Shown one piece after another: positions 17,771-25,760 of a DNA stretch of 64,000 nucleotides. The stretch is from an uncultured Rhodopila sp. GTDB lineage: Bacteria > Pseudomonadota > Alphaproteobacteria > Acetobacterales > Acetobacteraceae. Each line of letters starts with the position of its first letter. Position 1 is the first letter of the stretch. A program made the translations under genes and the position numbers. Location of the stretch: contig NZ_CAJATU010000101.1 in assembly GCF_903944925.1 (NCBI RefSeq), positions 1 through 64,000 on the forward strand, given 5' to 3'. The notes below the pieces were generated by a model. It did no database searches, was not told the origin of the DNA, and was given only the letters and a program-made list of their open reading frames with translations.

Positions 17771-19252
17771 TCAGCGCGCGCCGCCGGCATACCCGGGCGG
17801 CCCCATGAATACCGAGTGGTACACCGTCTGCGCCCCGCTCGTGGTATCCCGCAATATGAAATCCACCGGCATCGAGCCATCCGTCAGCGCCGCGGGCCGG
17901 GCCGTCACCAGCAGCCGGAAGGTCTCCACCTCGTCGGATGACCCCGACACGCGCAGCGTGGAACTCGGCGTCGGATCGCCCTCGGCGATGGCCATCTTGG
18001 CGTCCGGCAGGCCGCTGATGCTGAGATCATAGGCGCCGTTGGTCTGCGATTTGTTGACGATCTTAAACGTATAGCCGTTGCGCAGGCTGCCATCGGCCAG
18101 CGGCACGAACAGCGGCGCGCGATCGCGCAGCACCGACAGCCCGAGCGTGGATCGCGTCAGCAAGGCGGTGGTCAGACCGGTCACCGCGATCGTCAGCGCC
18201 GACAGATAAATCATCGTCCGCGGACGGAAGAACCGTATCGGCTCCACTTTCCCGGCCTGCTTGGCCGCCTGCCGGGCCAGCGTATCCCACGCGATCAACC
18301 CCTTCGGCTGCCCGGTGCGCTCCATCACGTGGTTGCACGCATCCATGCACAGGCCGCAATTGATGCACTCAAGCTGGATGCCGTCGCGGATGTCGATGCC
18401 GGTGGGGCAGACGGTGACGCAAAGGTTGCAGTCGACGCAGTCGCCGGCTGCCGGACCGCCTTCGACGCGCTTGCCGCGGGCGCGAGGCTCGCCGCGCCAC
18501 GCCTGGTAGGTCACGGTGAAACTCTGGTCGTCCAGCATCGCCGCCTGGAAGCGCGGCCAGGGGCACATATAGGTGCAGACCTGCTCGCGCGCCCAGCCCG
18601 CCAGGCCGTAGGTGGTCAGTGTGAACAGCCCGGTGAACACATAGACCGGGGTCGCCGCGTCGCCGGTCCAGAAATCGACGGTGACCGAGGGGGCATCGAC
18701 GAAATACATGATCCAGGCGCCGCCGGTCCAGAACGCGATGGTCAGCCAGATGCTGTGCTTAAGAAACTTCTTCCAGATCGTATCGGAATTCAGCGGGGCG
18801 GCATCGCGCGTCATGCGCTCGTTGCGGTCGCCCTCGATCTCCCGTTCGATCCACATGAACAGGTCGGTCCACACCGTCTGCGGACAGGTATAGCCGCACC
18901 AGACGCGGCCAATCAGGCTGGTCACCAGGAACAGGCTGACCGCGGCCATGATCAGGATGCCGGCCAGCAGCCAGATGTCCTGCGGCCAAAGCTCAAGGCC
19001 AAAGAAATAGAACCGCTGGGTCGAGAGGTCCAGCAGCACCGCCTGGGTGGGCTGGTTGGGTCCGCGATGCCAGCGGACCCAGGGCAGCACGTAATAGATC
19101 GTCAGGCAGGCGATCAGGATCGCCCACTTGATCCTGCGCACCGGGCCGCGCACCGACTTCGGATAAATCCGAAGCCGATCGGCGTAAAGGTGATGCTGAA
19201 CCGCGTCCTGCTCGGTCCGGAGGCGGCTCTCGACTTTACTGATGCGCGACAC
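17771..19252 (-). CDS. ccoG: Cytochrome oxidase accessory protein CcoG (FixG/RdxA), 4Fe-4S membrane protein
   Basis: A 493-residue membrane iron-sulfur protein. Several spans in the first half carry the motif GRVWCGYTCPQTVWTD and the segment CTYMCPWPRFQ; a ferredoxin-like region contains CVDCNLCVTVCPTG and CINCGLCMDAC, each able to hold a 4Fe-4S cluster; the C-terminus is an Ig-like periplasmic domain. CcoG is thought to handle copper during cbb3 oxidase assembly, probably by reducing Cu(II). The gene follows ccoP after eight bases and leads to ccoH after 19. Confidence 0.95.
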   Translation of the reverse strand: MSRISKVESRLRTEQDAVQHHLYADRLRIYPKSVRGPVRRIKWAILIACLTIYYVLPWVRWHRGPNQPTQAVLLDLSTQRFYFFGLELWPQDIWLLAGILIMAAVSLFLVTSLIGRVWCGYTCPQTVWTDLFMWIEREIEGDRNERMTRDAAPLNSDTIWKKFLKHSIWLTIAFWTGGAWIMYFVDAPSVTVDFWTGDAATPVYVFTGLFTLTTYGLAGWAREQVCTYMCPWPRFQAAMLDDQSFTVTYQAWRGEPRARGKRVEGGPAAGDCVDCNLCVTVCPTGIDIRDGIQLECINCGLCMDACNHVMERTGQPKGLIAWDTLARQAAKQAGKVEPIRFFRPRTMIYLSALTIAVTGLTTALLTRSTLGLSVLRDRAPLFVPLADGSLRNGYTFKIVNKSQTNGAYDLSISGLPDAKMAIAEGDPTPSSTLRVSGSSDEVETFRLLVTARPAALTDGSMPVDFILRDTTSGAQTVYHSVFMGPPGYAGGAR

Positions 19253-19260
19253 GATGGCTC

Positions 19261-20133
19261 CTATTCGCCGCCGCCCAGTGCGTGAACGTACAGGGTGACC
19301 GCCTTGATCGTGGCGGGATCAAGCCGGTGGTTCCAGTTCGGCATCACGCCCTGGCGGGGCAACGTGACCTGCGCGACAATCGTCTCGCGGGCATCGCCAT
19401 ACAAGTGAATATGGCTGTTCAGCCTGGGCGCGCCGACGACGCGGTTGCCCTCGCCGTTTTCGCCGTGGCAGGCGATGCAGTTCTCGGCGAAGATTTTGGC
19501 CCCGGCGGAGACGTCCTGCCCCTCCGTCTTGTGACCGTAGAAGGTCGACCAGACGAAATCGGCAACCTGCTGGATCTCTGCCGGCTTCAGCAGGCCGTCG
19601 GCGCCGAAATGCGGCATCGCGCTGTTGCGGGCATCATCGTCGCCGCTGCGGATGCCGTGCGTGACGGTCTGCTGGATGTCATCCAGCGTGCCGCCCCACA
19701 GCCAGGACCCGGCGGCGAGCGCCGGATAGCCGATATGCCCGCCGCCGCCGGCCCCGTGACAGGGCTGGCAATTTTCCGCGAAGGTGATCCTTCCATCCGT
19801 CATCGCCACTTCGAGCAACTGCGGATCGGCCTTGATCTGCTCGAAGGACAGGGAGCCGATCTTGTCGAGGGAGACCTTGCGGATGGCGGTGAGCTTGGCG
19901 ACCTCGGCATCGACCATCTTGCGCTGCGAGTAGCCCATCACGCCGTGCCAGTAGCCCGGCCCGTACGGAATGGACGGATACAGGAAGAAGATCACGAAGG
20001 CGATGCCGATGCAGGCGTAGAAGGTATACAGCCACCATTTCGGCAGCGGCGTATCCAGCTCCTTGATCCCGTCCCACTCATGGCCCGTTGTGTCGCGGCC
20101 GGAGACGGCATCCTTTTCGATCTTGGTTGGCAC
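19261..20133 (-). CDS. ccoP: cbb3 oxidase diheme cytochrome c subunit CcoP
   Basis: A 290-residue membrane-anchored cytochrome c. One transmembrane segment near the N-terminus (WWLYTFYACIGIAFVIFF, about 33-50) is followed by two heme c sites, NCQPCHGAG and NCIACHGEN, with methionine axial ligands in AMPHFG and GVMPNW. It passes electrons from periplasmic cytochromes to CcoO and the catalytic subunit. The start is GTG at 20133, whose first base is also the last base of the ccoQ stop, so translation is coupled. Confidence 0.96.
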   Translation of the reverse strand: MPTKIEKDAVSGRDTTGHEWDGIKELDTPLPKWWLYTFYACIGIAFVIFFLYPSIPYGPGYWHGVMGYSQRKMVDAEVAKLTAIRKVSLDKIGSLSFEQIKADPQLLEVAMTDGRITFAENCQPCHGAGGGGHIGYPALAAGSWLWGGTLDDIQQTVTHGIRSGDDDARNSAMPHFGADGLLKPAEIQQVADFVWSTFYGHKTEGQDVSAGAKIFAENCIACHGENGEGNRVVGAPRLNSHIHLYGDARETIVAQVTLPRQGVMPNWNHRLDPATIKAVTLYVHALGGGE

Positions 20134-20276
20134 TACACGTCATCCTCAAACGGAATACGACCCTGCTTCTCGATCTCCTGCTTGCGCCCCGGCCAGTAGG
20201 TGGCCACGACGATCAGCACGAAGAACAGCATCATCGGCACCACGGAGTAATGTTCAACCCATTGCAGAGTGGTCAT
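20133..20276 (-). CDS. ccoQ: cbb3 oxidase small subunit CcoQ
   Basis: A 47-residue single-span protein, MTTLQWVEHYSVVPMMLFFV followed by a basic tail and an acidic C-terminus (FEDDV). Position between ccoO and ccoP and the size identify CcoQ (FixQ), which stabilises the cbb3 complex. Its ATG overlaps the ccoO stop (ATGA) and its stop shares one base with the ccoP GTG start. Confidence 0.93.
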   Translation of the reverse strand: MTTLQWVEHYSVVPMMLFFVLIVVATYWPGRKQEIEKQGRIPFEDDV

Positions 20277-20992
20277 TGCCGGAGCCTTTCGGTGTTGGTG
20301 TCAGCGAAGTTCACCAAGGTGCCGAGCATCTGCAGATAGGCGACCAGAGCATCCGCCTCGGTAACCTCCTTGCCGTTGCCGGAGGCCTCGATCGCCTTCG
20401 GATACCGTCCCACCAGCTTCGCATTGTCCGCCGCCGGGTCCGCCTGCGCCAGCAGATCTGCTTTGGCATTGGCGATGTCGTCGTCGGTATACGGCGTGCC
20501 GAGCGTCCGCAGCGTTGTCATCCGCTCCACGATATCATCGGTCTGCAGCGGGGTCTCCGACAGGAACGCGTAGTGCGGCATCAGCGATTCCGGCACCAGC
20601 GACTGGGCGTTCTTCAGGTGGGCGTAGTGCCAGTCGTTGGAGTATTTGCCGCCCACCCGCGCCAGGTCGGGACCGATACGCTTCGATCCCCACTGGAACG
20701 GATGGTCATACATGCTCTCGGCGGCGATCGAGTAGTGGCCGTAACGCTCCACCTCGTCGCGCAGCGTGCGAATCTGCTGGCTGTGGCACAGGTAGCAGCC
20801 TTCCCGCACGTAGATGTCCCGCCCCCGCAGCTCCAGCGGGGAGTAGGGGCGGATGCCGTCCACGTGCTCGACGGTCGTCTCGATCGTGAACAACGGCACG
20901 ATCTCGACGATGCCGCCGATGGAGATTGTCAGCAGCGAGCCAATCAGCAGCAGCAATGCGTTCTTTTCGAACCATTCATGGCGAATGAACAT
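20273..20992 (-). CDS. ccoO: cbb3 oxidase monoheme cytochrome c subunit CcoO
   Basis: A 239-residue membrane-anchored cytochrome c. The N-terminus MFIRHEWFEKNALLLLIGSL holds the signal-anchor; the heme c site GCYLCHSQQIR and the downstream methionine ligand region complete the family picture, with RIGPDLARVGGKYSNDWH strongly conserved in CcoO/FixO. It starts four bases after ccoN ends. It transfers electrons from CcoP to CcoN. Confidence 0.96.
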   Translation of the reverse strand: MFIRHEWFEKNALLLLIGSLLTISIGGIVEIVPLFTIETTVEHVDGIRPYSPLELRGRDIYVREGCYLCHSQQIRTLRDEVERYGHYSIAAESMYDHPFQWGSKRIGPDLARVGGKYSNDWHYAHLKNAQSLVPESLMPHYAFLSETPLQTDDIVERMTTLRTLGTPYTDDDIANAKADLLAQADPAADNAKLVGRYPKAIEASGNGKEVTEADALVAYLQMLGTLVNFADTNTERLRQ

Positions 20993-20996
20993 TGTC

Positions 20997-22469
20997 TTAT
21001 TCTCCCGCCACGGCGAACCCGCCCAGCGGGGTCCCGAGACCCTGGCGCGGCTGTTCGGTTGTGGGGCTGGTGACGGTCTTGCGGAGGTTGTAGGCCATGA
21101 TGATGCCGCCCAGCAGGAAGAACACCCCGCCAATCATGCGGATGACCATGAACGGGTGGATCGCGATGACCGATTCGACGAACGAGTATTGCAGGAAGCC
21201 GAACTTGTCATAGGCGCGCCACATCAGGCCTTCCATGATGCCGGCGACCCACATCGACACGATGTAGAACACGATGCCCAGCGTGGCGATCCAGTAGTGC
21301 CACGAGGCCAGCCGGTTGGAATACAGCGCCTTGCGGCCCCACAGCACGGGCACAAGGTAGTACAGCGCGCCGAAGCTGATGAAGGCGACCCAGCCCAACG
21401 CTCCGGAATGCACGTGGCCGATGGTCCAGTCTGTATAGTGCGACAGCGCGTTGACTTCACGCACCGACATCACCGGGCCTTCGAAAGTGGACATGCCGTA
21501 GAAGCCCACGGCGGTGACCGAGAACCTCAGGCCCGGATCGGTGCGCAGCTTGTCCCACGCGCCGGACAGGGTCATCAGGCCGTTGATCATGCCGCCCCAT
21601 GACGGCATCCACAGCATGATGGAGAACGCCATGCCGAGGGTCTGCGTCCAGTCGGGCAGGGAGGTCCAATGCAGATGGTGCGGACCGGCCCAGATATACA
21701 TGAAGATCAGGGTCCAGAAGTGCACGATTGACAAACGGTAAGAGTAAACCGGGCGTCCTGCTGCCTTGGGAATGAAGTAGTACATCATCCCGAGGAAGCC
21801 CGCGGTCAGGAAGAACCCGACGGCGTTATGGCCATACCACCATTGCACCAGCGCATCCTGAACACCCGTGTACGCCCCATAGCTCTTGGCGGAATACCAG
21901 GAGATCGGCAGCGCCGCATTGTTGACCAGATGCAGCACGGCGATGGTGATGATGAACGCCAGGTAGAACCAGTTGGCGACGTAGATATGCGGCTCATTCC
22001 GCTTGATCAACGTGCCGAGGAAGACCAGCAGATACAGCACCCAGACGACGGTCAGCCACAGGTCGATATGCCACTCCGGTTCCGCGTATTCGCGGCCCTG
22101 GCTGTAGCCCATCACGTAGCTCAGGGCAGCCATGACGATAAAGAACTGGTAGCCCCAGAAGATGAAGTTCGCCAGCGCCGCACCGCCCCATAGCCGGGCG
22201 TGGCAGGTGCGCTGCACGACATAGAGGGATGTGCCGATGAGCGCGGAGCCGCCGAAGGCGAACACCGCGGCGGAGGTGTGGACGGGCCGGAGGCGGCCGA
22301 AATTGGTGAACGACAGACCGAGGTTGAGGGAGGGCCATGCCAGCTCGGAGGCGATATAAACCCCCAGGCCAAAAGCGATGATGGCCCAGAAGACGGCGGC
22401 GATGACGAATTTCTTCACCACCTCGTCGTTGTAGATGACCGGCCTCGCGGCCAGGGCGTTGCTAGACAT
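20997..22469 (-). CDS. ccoN: cbb3-type cytochrome c oxidase catalytic subunit CcoN
   Basis: A 490-residue integral membrane subunit with about twelve spans, part of the heme-copper oxidase superfamily. It carries the histidines for the low-spin heme, the binuclear heme-copper site and CuB, for example [36 protein letters not shown] and [12 protein letters not shown]. It reduces oxygen to water with high affinity, so the operon serves low-oxygen respiration. It overlaps the end of the small membrane gene in front by eight bases. Confidence 0.97.
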   Translation of the reverse strand: MSSNALAARPVIYNDEVVKKFVIAAVFWAIIAFGLGVYIASELAWPSLNLGLSFTNFGRLRPVHTSAAVFAFGGSALIGTSLYVVQRTCHARLWGGAALANFIFWGYQFFIVMAALSYVMGYSQGREYAEPEWHIDLWLTVVWVLYLLVFLGTLIKRNEPHIYVANWFYLAFIITIAVLHLVNNAALPISWYSAKSYGAYTGVQDALVQWWYGHNAVGFFLTAGFLGMMYYFIPKAAGRPVYSYRLSIVHFWTLIFMYIWAGPHHLHWTSLPDWTQTLGMAFSIMLWMPSWGGMINGLMTLSGAWDKLRTDPGLRFSVTAVGFYGMSTFEGPVMSVREVNALSHYTDWTIGHVHSGALGWVAFISFGALYYLVPVLWGRKALYSNRLASWHYWIATLGIVFYIVSMWVAGIMEGLMWRAYDKFGFLQYSFVESVIAIHPFMVIRMIGGVFFLLGGIIMAYNLRKTVTSPTTEQPRQGLGTPLGGFAVAGE

Positions 22470-22677
22470 GGGTGGCGTTCCGTTCTGCGGCGTGCGCCTT
22501 CTCTACTGTATTGTAGTGGCGGCGAATGAGGTTGAAGTTGAACGCGACAGCGAAACCGGCCAGGCTGACGCCAAACACCAGCATCTCGGAATCCGCCGCG
22601 TGGGCGACCAGGAACAGGCCGACGACGCCGAAGGCGGTGACCATGGTTCCGACAAGCAAGCTTGAAACGCTTTCCAT
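22462..22677 (-). CDS. Small two-span membrane protein leading the cbb3 operon (71 aa)
   Basis: A 71-residue protein beginning [20 protein letters not shown], with two hydrophobic segments (about 7-26 and 35-50) and a charged tail containing [20 protein letters not shown] do not recognise a named family. Evidence that it is real: a strong AGGAGAGG ribosome binding site, an overlap of eight bases with the ccoN start, and position as the first gene after the FNR/FixK box. It is likely co-translated with ccoN and may assist or regulate the oxidase; that is inference from position alone. Confidence 0.75.
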   Translation of the reverse strand: MESVSSLLVGTMVTAFGVVGLFLVAHAADSEMLVFGVSLAGFAVAFNFNLIRRHYNTVEKAHAAERNATHV

Positions 22678-22731
22678 CTACACCTCTCCTGAGTCACAGC
22701 GGCAAATTGCTGCGCTGCGGGGTTATTAACA

Positions 22732-22745
22732 TTGATTCATGTCAA
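22732..22745. promoter_or_regulatory. FNR/FixK-type box (TTGATTCATGTCAA) in the cbb3 divergent promoter
   Basis: Reads TTGAT-N4-GTCAA, one base from the TTGAT-N4-ATCAA consensus shared by FNR, FixK and Anr. Its edge lies 55 bases upstream of the first gene of the cbb3 operon on the minus strand and 32 bases upstream of the divergent TauE/SafE-like gene. Oxygen-dependent activation of cbb3 operons by this family of regulators is well established; the regulator gene itself is not in the window. Confidence 0.82.
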
Positions 22746-22776
22746 CGCCATACACCATACGGGCTAGAACCGGCCG

Positions 22777-23523
22777 ATGATGACGGATCTCCAGTGGCTG
22801 GGCGCGCTGTGCTCCTCCGATACCGCCCTGCGGGGCGGGTTGGTGTTCGGCCTGTTCGTCGCCGGCGCGGCGGGCAGCGTGGTGCACTGCGCGCCGATGT
22901 GCGGCGCCTTCGTGCTCGGACAGGTGTCCGAGCGGATGGCGCGTTTGCCACAAGCCCTTCTGTGCGAACGGCAGCGGATTAGCAACGGAATGCTGCTGCC
23001 CTATCACCTCGGACGGCTCTGCACCTATGCCGCGCTGGGGGCGGCGGCGGCCGGTTCGGCGGCGGTGCTCGGGCGGTCCGCCTGGTACGGACGTTTCTCG
23101 GCGGCGTTGCTCGTGGTGGCGGCCGCGCTGTTCCTGGCGCTGGCGCTGCGTCGCGTGCTGCCGGGCCTGACGTCGTTCGAGCGCGCCCCGCGCTTCTGGG
23201 GCGTGATCCTCGGCCGCGCGACGCGGTCGATCCCGCGCGGCACCGCCGCCGGCGAGTTCCTGTTCGGGATCGCACTGGGGTTTCTGCCCTGCGGATTTCT
23301 GTATGCGGCACTGGCCGCGGCGGCGGCCTCCGGGCGGCCAGCGCTGGGCGCCGCCGCAATGGTTGCATTCGGACTCGGCACCGTCCCCAGCCTGGTGGTC
23401 GTCGGGATCGCCGGCCACGCCGCGGGCCGCAGATGGAGCCGCGGAGTTGCTGTCGCCGCGCCGGTGTTGATGGCAGTCAACGCGGTGCTGCTGCTGGCGC
23501 TGGCCTGGCAGCGCATCGCCTAG
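22777..23523 (+). CDS. Sulfite exporter TauE/SafE-like (UreH-type) membrane protein, cbb3-associated
   Basis: A 248-residue membrane protein with about six spans. It belongs to the group of short TauE/SafE or UreH-like proteins related to the DsbD membrane domain, often found beside cco genes. Visible motifs: VVHCAPMCGAFVLGQ in the first half and GFLPCGFLYAALAAA in the second, each placing cysteines in the membrane as in thiol or metal carriers. It is divergent from the cbb3 operon and shares the FNR/FixK box, so a role in metal or redox supply to the oxidase is likely but not proven. The ATG is doubled (22777 and 22780). Confidence 0.85.
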   Translation: MMTDLQWLGALCSSDTALRGGLVFGLFVAGAAGSVVHCAPMCGAFVLGQVSERMARLPQALLCERQRISNGMLLPYHLGRLCTYAALGAAAAGSAAVLGRSAWYGRFSAALLVVAAALFLALALRRVLPGLTSFERAPRFWGVILGRATRSIPRGTAAGEFLFGIALGFLPCGFLYAALAAAAASGRPALGAAAMVAFGLGTVPSLVVVGIAGHAAGRRWSRGVAVAAPVLMAVNAVLLLALAWQRIA

Positions 23524-23560
23524 GGCGGCATAGCCGCTGCCCGGGCGGTATGCCGCTGCC

Positions 23561-23597
23561 GTCATGGCCCGGGTTGCCCGGCGTCCGGCCATGACAC
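23561..23597. repeat. REP-like palindrome, copy 4
   Basis: Left arm GTCATGGCCCGGG (23561-23573) and right arm CCGGCCATGACAC (23585-23597). It lies between the convergent TauE/SafE-like and ompW genes, a place where a hairpin could help end or stabilise both messages. Confidence 0.8.
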
Positions 23598-23661
23598 CGA
23601 GGCAACGCGCCTCGCCATCGTGATCTGCAAGCGCTGATCAGCCGAAGCGGTCATCGCCGCT

Positions 23662-24324
23662 TTAGAAGCGGTAGCCGATGCCGGCGCCGATAACCAGCGG
23701 GTCGAGCGCCGTGTGTGCCTTCACCGTGGTGCCCAGCGCGTCGATATGAGCGTCGGCATTCAAGAAAATCTGCTTAATGTCAAAGTTGGCGAACCAGTGA
23801 CCGGAGAAATTGTAGTCAACACCGGCCTGCAGCGCCGCGCCGACATTGTTCCCGACTGTGAAATGCGTAACCGGCGGGTTGGCCGGATTGGTCGCATACC
23901 AGAATGCCACCGTAACGCCGGCGCCGACATACGGGCTGAACCTGGAATGCGGCAGGAAGTGGTATTGCAGGGTCAAAGTCGGCGGCAAAATCCACGCGCT
24001 GCCGACATCCACATTGCCGACGGAGGTCCCGGTCGCCGAGATGTTGTGCCGGGTCGAGGCCGCGATCAGTTCAGCCGCGATGTGATCGGTGAAGAAGTAG
24101 GAAAAATCCAGTTCCGGTGCGGCTTGATTGGTCGCGGACACATGCCCGCCGATAATGGAGATCGAGCTGGAATTATTCTCAGGAAGCACGCCGATGGCAC
24201 GGGCACGGATCATGAACGTGCCGGCTTCCTTGCCAACGGGGGGCTGGCTCAGGTCCAACTGGGCAAAGCCCGGCCCGATGGCGGCAGCGCTCAGCACCGT
24301 CGCGGCAAACAGCAATTTCTTCAT
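23662..24324 (-). CDS. ompW: OmpW family outer-membrane beta-barrel protein
   Basis: A 220-residue protein with a clear Sec signal (MKKLLFAATVLSAAAIGPGFA, about residues 1-21) and a small beta-barrel. OmpW features include GTFMIRARAIGVLPE at the mature N-terminus, PELDFSYFFTDHIAAELIA, PPTLTLQYHFLP, YVGAGVTVAFWY and the aromatic C-terminus GAGIGYRF that the barrel assembly machinery recognises. OmpW proteins are channels for small hydrophobic compounds and are linked to anaerobic adaptation. The start at 24324 has GAGGAGATATT directly upstream. A perfect FNR/FixK box lies 98 bases upstream. Confidence 0.94.
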   Translation of the reverse strand: MKKLLFAATVLSAAAIGPGFAQLDLSQPPVGKEAGTFMIRARAIGVLPENNSSSISIIGGHVSATNQAAPELDFSYFFTDHIAAELIAASTRHNISATGTSVGNVDVGSAWILPPTLTLQYHFLPHSRFSPYVGAGVTVAFWYATNPANPPVTHFTVGNNVGAALQAGVDYNFSGHWFANFDIKQIFLNADAHIDALGTTVKAHTALDPLVIGAGIGYRF

Positions 24325-24421
24325 AATATCTCCTCGCGCGACCGGTAGGGAGAACCTTCGCGTCAATACACGCCCGTATACGCCGGGCGTTGTGAAAAAC
24401 TATTTTGTGCTGTTAACGGGG

Positions 24422-24435
24422 TTGATTCAGATCAA
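24422..24435. promoter_or_regulatory. Perfect FNR/FixK box (TTGATTCAGATCAA) upstream of ompW
   Basis: An exact TTGAT-N4-ATCAA palindrome 98 bases upstream of the ompW start codon. With a normal leader it would lie near -41, the position for class II activation by FNR-type regulators. In E. coli ompW is FNR-controlled, which agrees. No other gene is positioned to use it: the arsR gene ends at 24594 on the same strand. Confidence 0.88.
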
Positions 24436-24593
24436 CCCGTTTCCATTCATTCCCATATGTAGCATAAATGCCACAATGCCGTCGCACCCCCTGAGCAGTC
24501 TCGGGTCGTCCTGTTTGCGATTTGATATGTTCTGTAACCTCATTGGCCCGGATCGGCTGCGGCGCTCCGCGCCGCCGCTTCGCCGGACCGCCT

Positions 24594-24998
24594 TCAGGGC
24601 CATCCGGCGACGGCGAACACGCTGCACTCGGCGGACCCCGTTGCGCGGCGCGCGGCGGCGGGGACTCCAGCGGCAGGCCGGGCAAGCGCGGTCCGCACCG
24701 GCGCGATCGGCGTTTCATGCGTGGCCGCCGCGACGGCGTCCAGGACCGCCCGAACCCGCCCGTCGGACAGGCTGTAGACGATCGACTTCGCTTCTCGGCG
24801 GGTCGCGACAAGCCGGGCCTCCCGAAGCTGGCCGAGCTGCTGTGACAGGTTCGGCTGTTTCAGTCCGAGTTCGCTTTCAAGTGTGGCGACGGAGGCCTCG
24901 CCGTCCAGCAGCCGGCAGAGGATCTGCAGCCGCATCGGATGCGCCAGGGCGCGCAGCAGATCCGCCGCCGCCCGGTGATCGCATGCCCGGCCGATCAC
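24594..24998 (-). CDS. ArsR-family regulator (BigR/SqrR-like), fused to a low-complexity tail
   Basis: A 134-residue winged-helix repressor. Residues 10-80 form the ArsR fold: LRALAHPMRLQILCRLLDGE, recognition helix LKQPNLSQQLGQL and the wing TRREAKSIVYSL. Cys28 in ILCRLL matches the first redox cysteine of BigR-type sulfur/peroxide sensors, but the usual second cysteine near the end of the domain is absent; other cysteines are Cys6 and Cys125. The last 40 residues are Ala/Pro/Arg-rich. The GTG start at 24998 overlaps the peroxiredoxin stop (GTGA), so the two are translationally coupled. It probably senses oxidants or reactive sulfur and controls this divergent region. Confidence 0.86.
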   Translation of the reverse strand: MIGRACDHRAAADLLRALAHPMRLQILCRLLDGEASVATLESELGLKQPNLSQQLGQLREARLVATRREAKSIVYSLSDGRVRAVLDAVAAATHETPIAPVRTALARPAAGVPAAARRATGSAECSVFAVAGWP

Positions 24999-25657
24999 GG
25001 GGACACCGGCTTCGGCTGGTAGTACCAGCCGGGCGAGCCGGCTGCGGCACGCGAGTCCGCCTCGGCAACCGTCACCGCCGGCGGCAGCAGGCCGGCTTCG
25101 CCGGGCTGCCATTGCCCGGGGATCGACAGGCCGGACGCGTCGGCGGCTTGCAGGGCGGCGAGCACGCGCAGCAGCTCGCCGGTGTCCCGGCCGATAGCGG
25201 TCGGGTAGTAGGCCAGCCAGCGCAGCCCGCCCGCCGGATCGATCAGGAACGCGGCACGCACCGTGGCCGTGCTGGTGTCGGCCGGGTGGATCATGCCGTA
25301 CGCGGCGGCGACCGCCATCGACAGATCCTCGGCGATCGGGAAGCGGATTTCGCTGCCGAAGGCATCGCGAATGCTGCGGACCCAGGCGATGTGGGCGAAC
25401 AGGCTGTCCACCGACAGGGCGAGGAGATCGCAGCCCAGCGCCTCGAACCGATCCTGCGCCGCCGTCATGGCGATGAACTCGGAGGTGCAGACCGGCGTGA
25501 AGTCGGCGGGGTGGGAGAACAGCAGCAGCCATCGGCCGCGATAGTCATCGAGGCTGCGGTCGCCGAGCGTGGTGCGCACGCGGAACGGGATGGCGGCTTC
25601 GCCGAGCCGGGGCTGGCGGTCGGCGCGGGGCGGTGGCGGCGGGTCTGGTTCGGTCAT
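24995..25657 (-). CDS. Peroxiredoxin (AhpC/TSA, Prx6/1-Cys-like)
   Basis: A 220-residue thiol peroxidase that reduces hydrogen and organic peroxides. The peroxidatic cysteine is Cys57 in SHPADFTPVCTSEF, and the C-terminal half has the YPTAIGRDTGELLRVLAALQ pattern of Prx6-type enzymes. The only other cysteine visible (ALGCDLL) is not at a resolving position, which supports the one-cysteine mechanism. A proline-rich N-terminus (DPPPPP) precedes the domain. The gene is first in a two-gene unit with arsR and is divergent from the Rieske gene across an AT-rich dyad. Confidence 0.92.
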   Translation of the reverse strand: MTEPDPPPPPRADRQPRLGEAAIPFRVRTTLGDRSLDDYRGRWLLLFSHPADFTPVCTSEFIAMTAAQDRFEALGCDLLALSVDSLFAHIAWVRSIRDAFGSEIRFPIAEDLSMAVAAAYGMIHPADTSTATVRAAFLIDPAGGLRWLAYYPTAIGRDTGELLRVLAALQAADASGLSIPGQWQPGEAGLLPPAVTVAEADSRAAAGSPGWYYQPKPVSP

Positions 25658-25682
25658 GGCGATCTCCTGCTTGACAGCGGAA

Positions 25683-25711
25683 ATTATATAGTATCATAGA
25701 ACGTATATTAT
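25683..25711. promoter_or_regulatory. AT-rich dyad, candidate ArsR operator between peroxiredoxin and Rieske genes
   Basis: Half-sites ATTATATAGTATC (25683-25695) and GAACGTATATTAT (25699-25711) are inverted repeats matching at 9 of 13 positions around a three-base centre. A near-consensus TTGACA (25671-25676) adjoins on the plus strand, and TATAAT can be read on the minus strand at 25683-25688. Such AT-rich dyads are typical operators for BigR-type ArsR proteins, and the base composition stands out sharply from the surroundings. Binding is inferred. Confidence 0.6.
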
Positions 25712-25760
25712 GCAATCGCGGCCGCCGAACCAGGCCCCCGCGAACCGGAGACCATCCACC

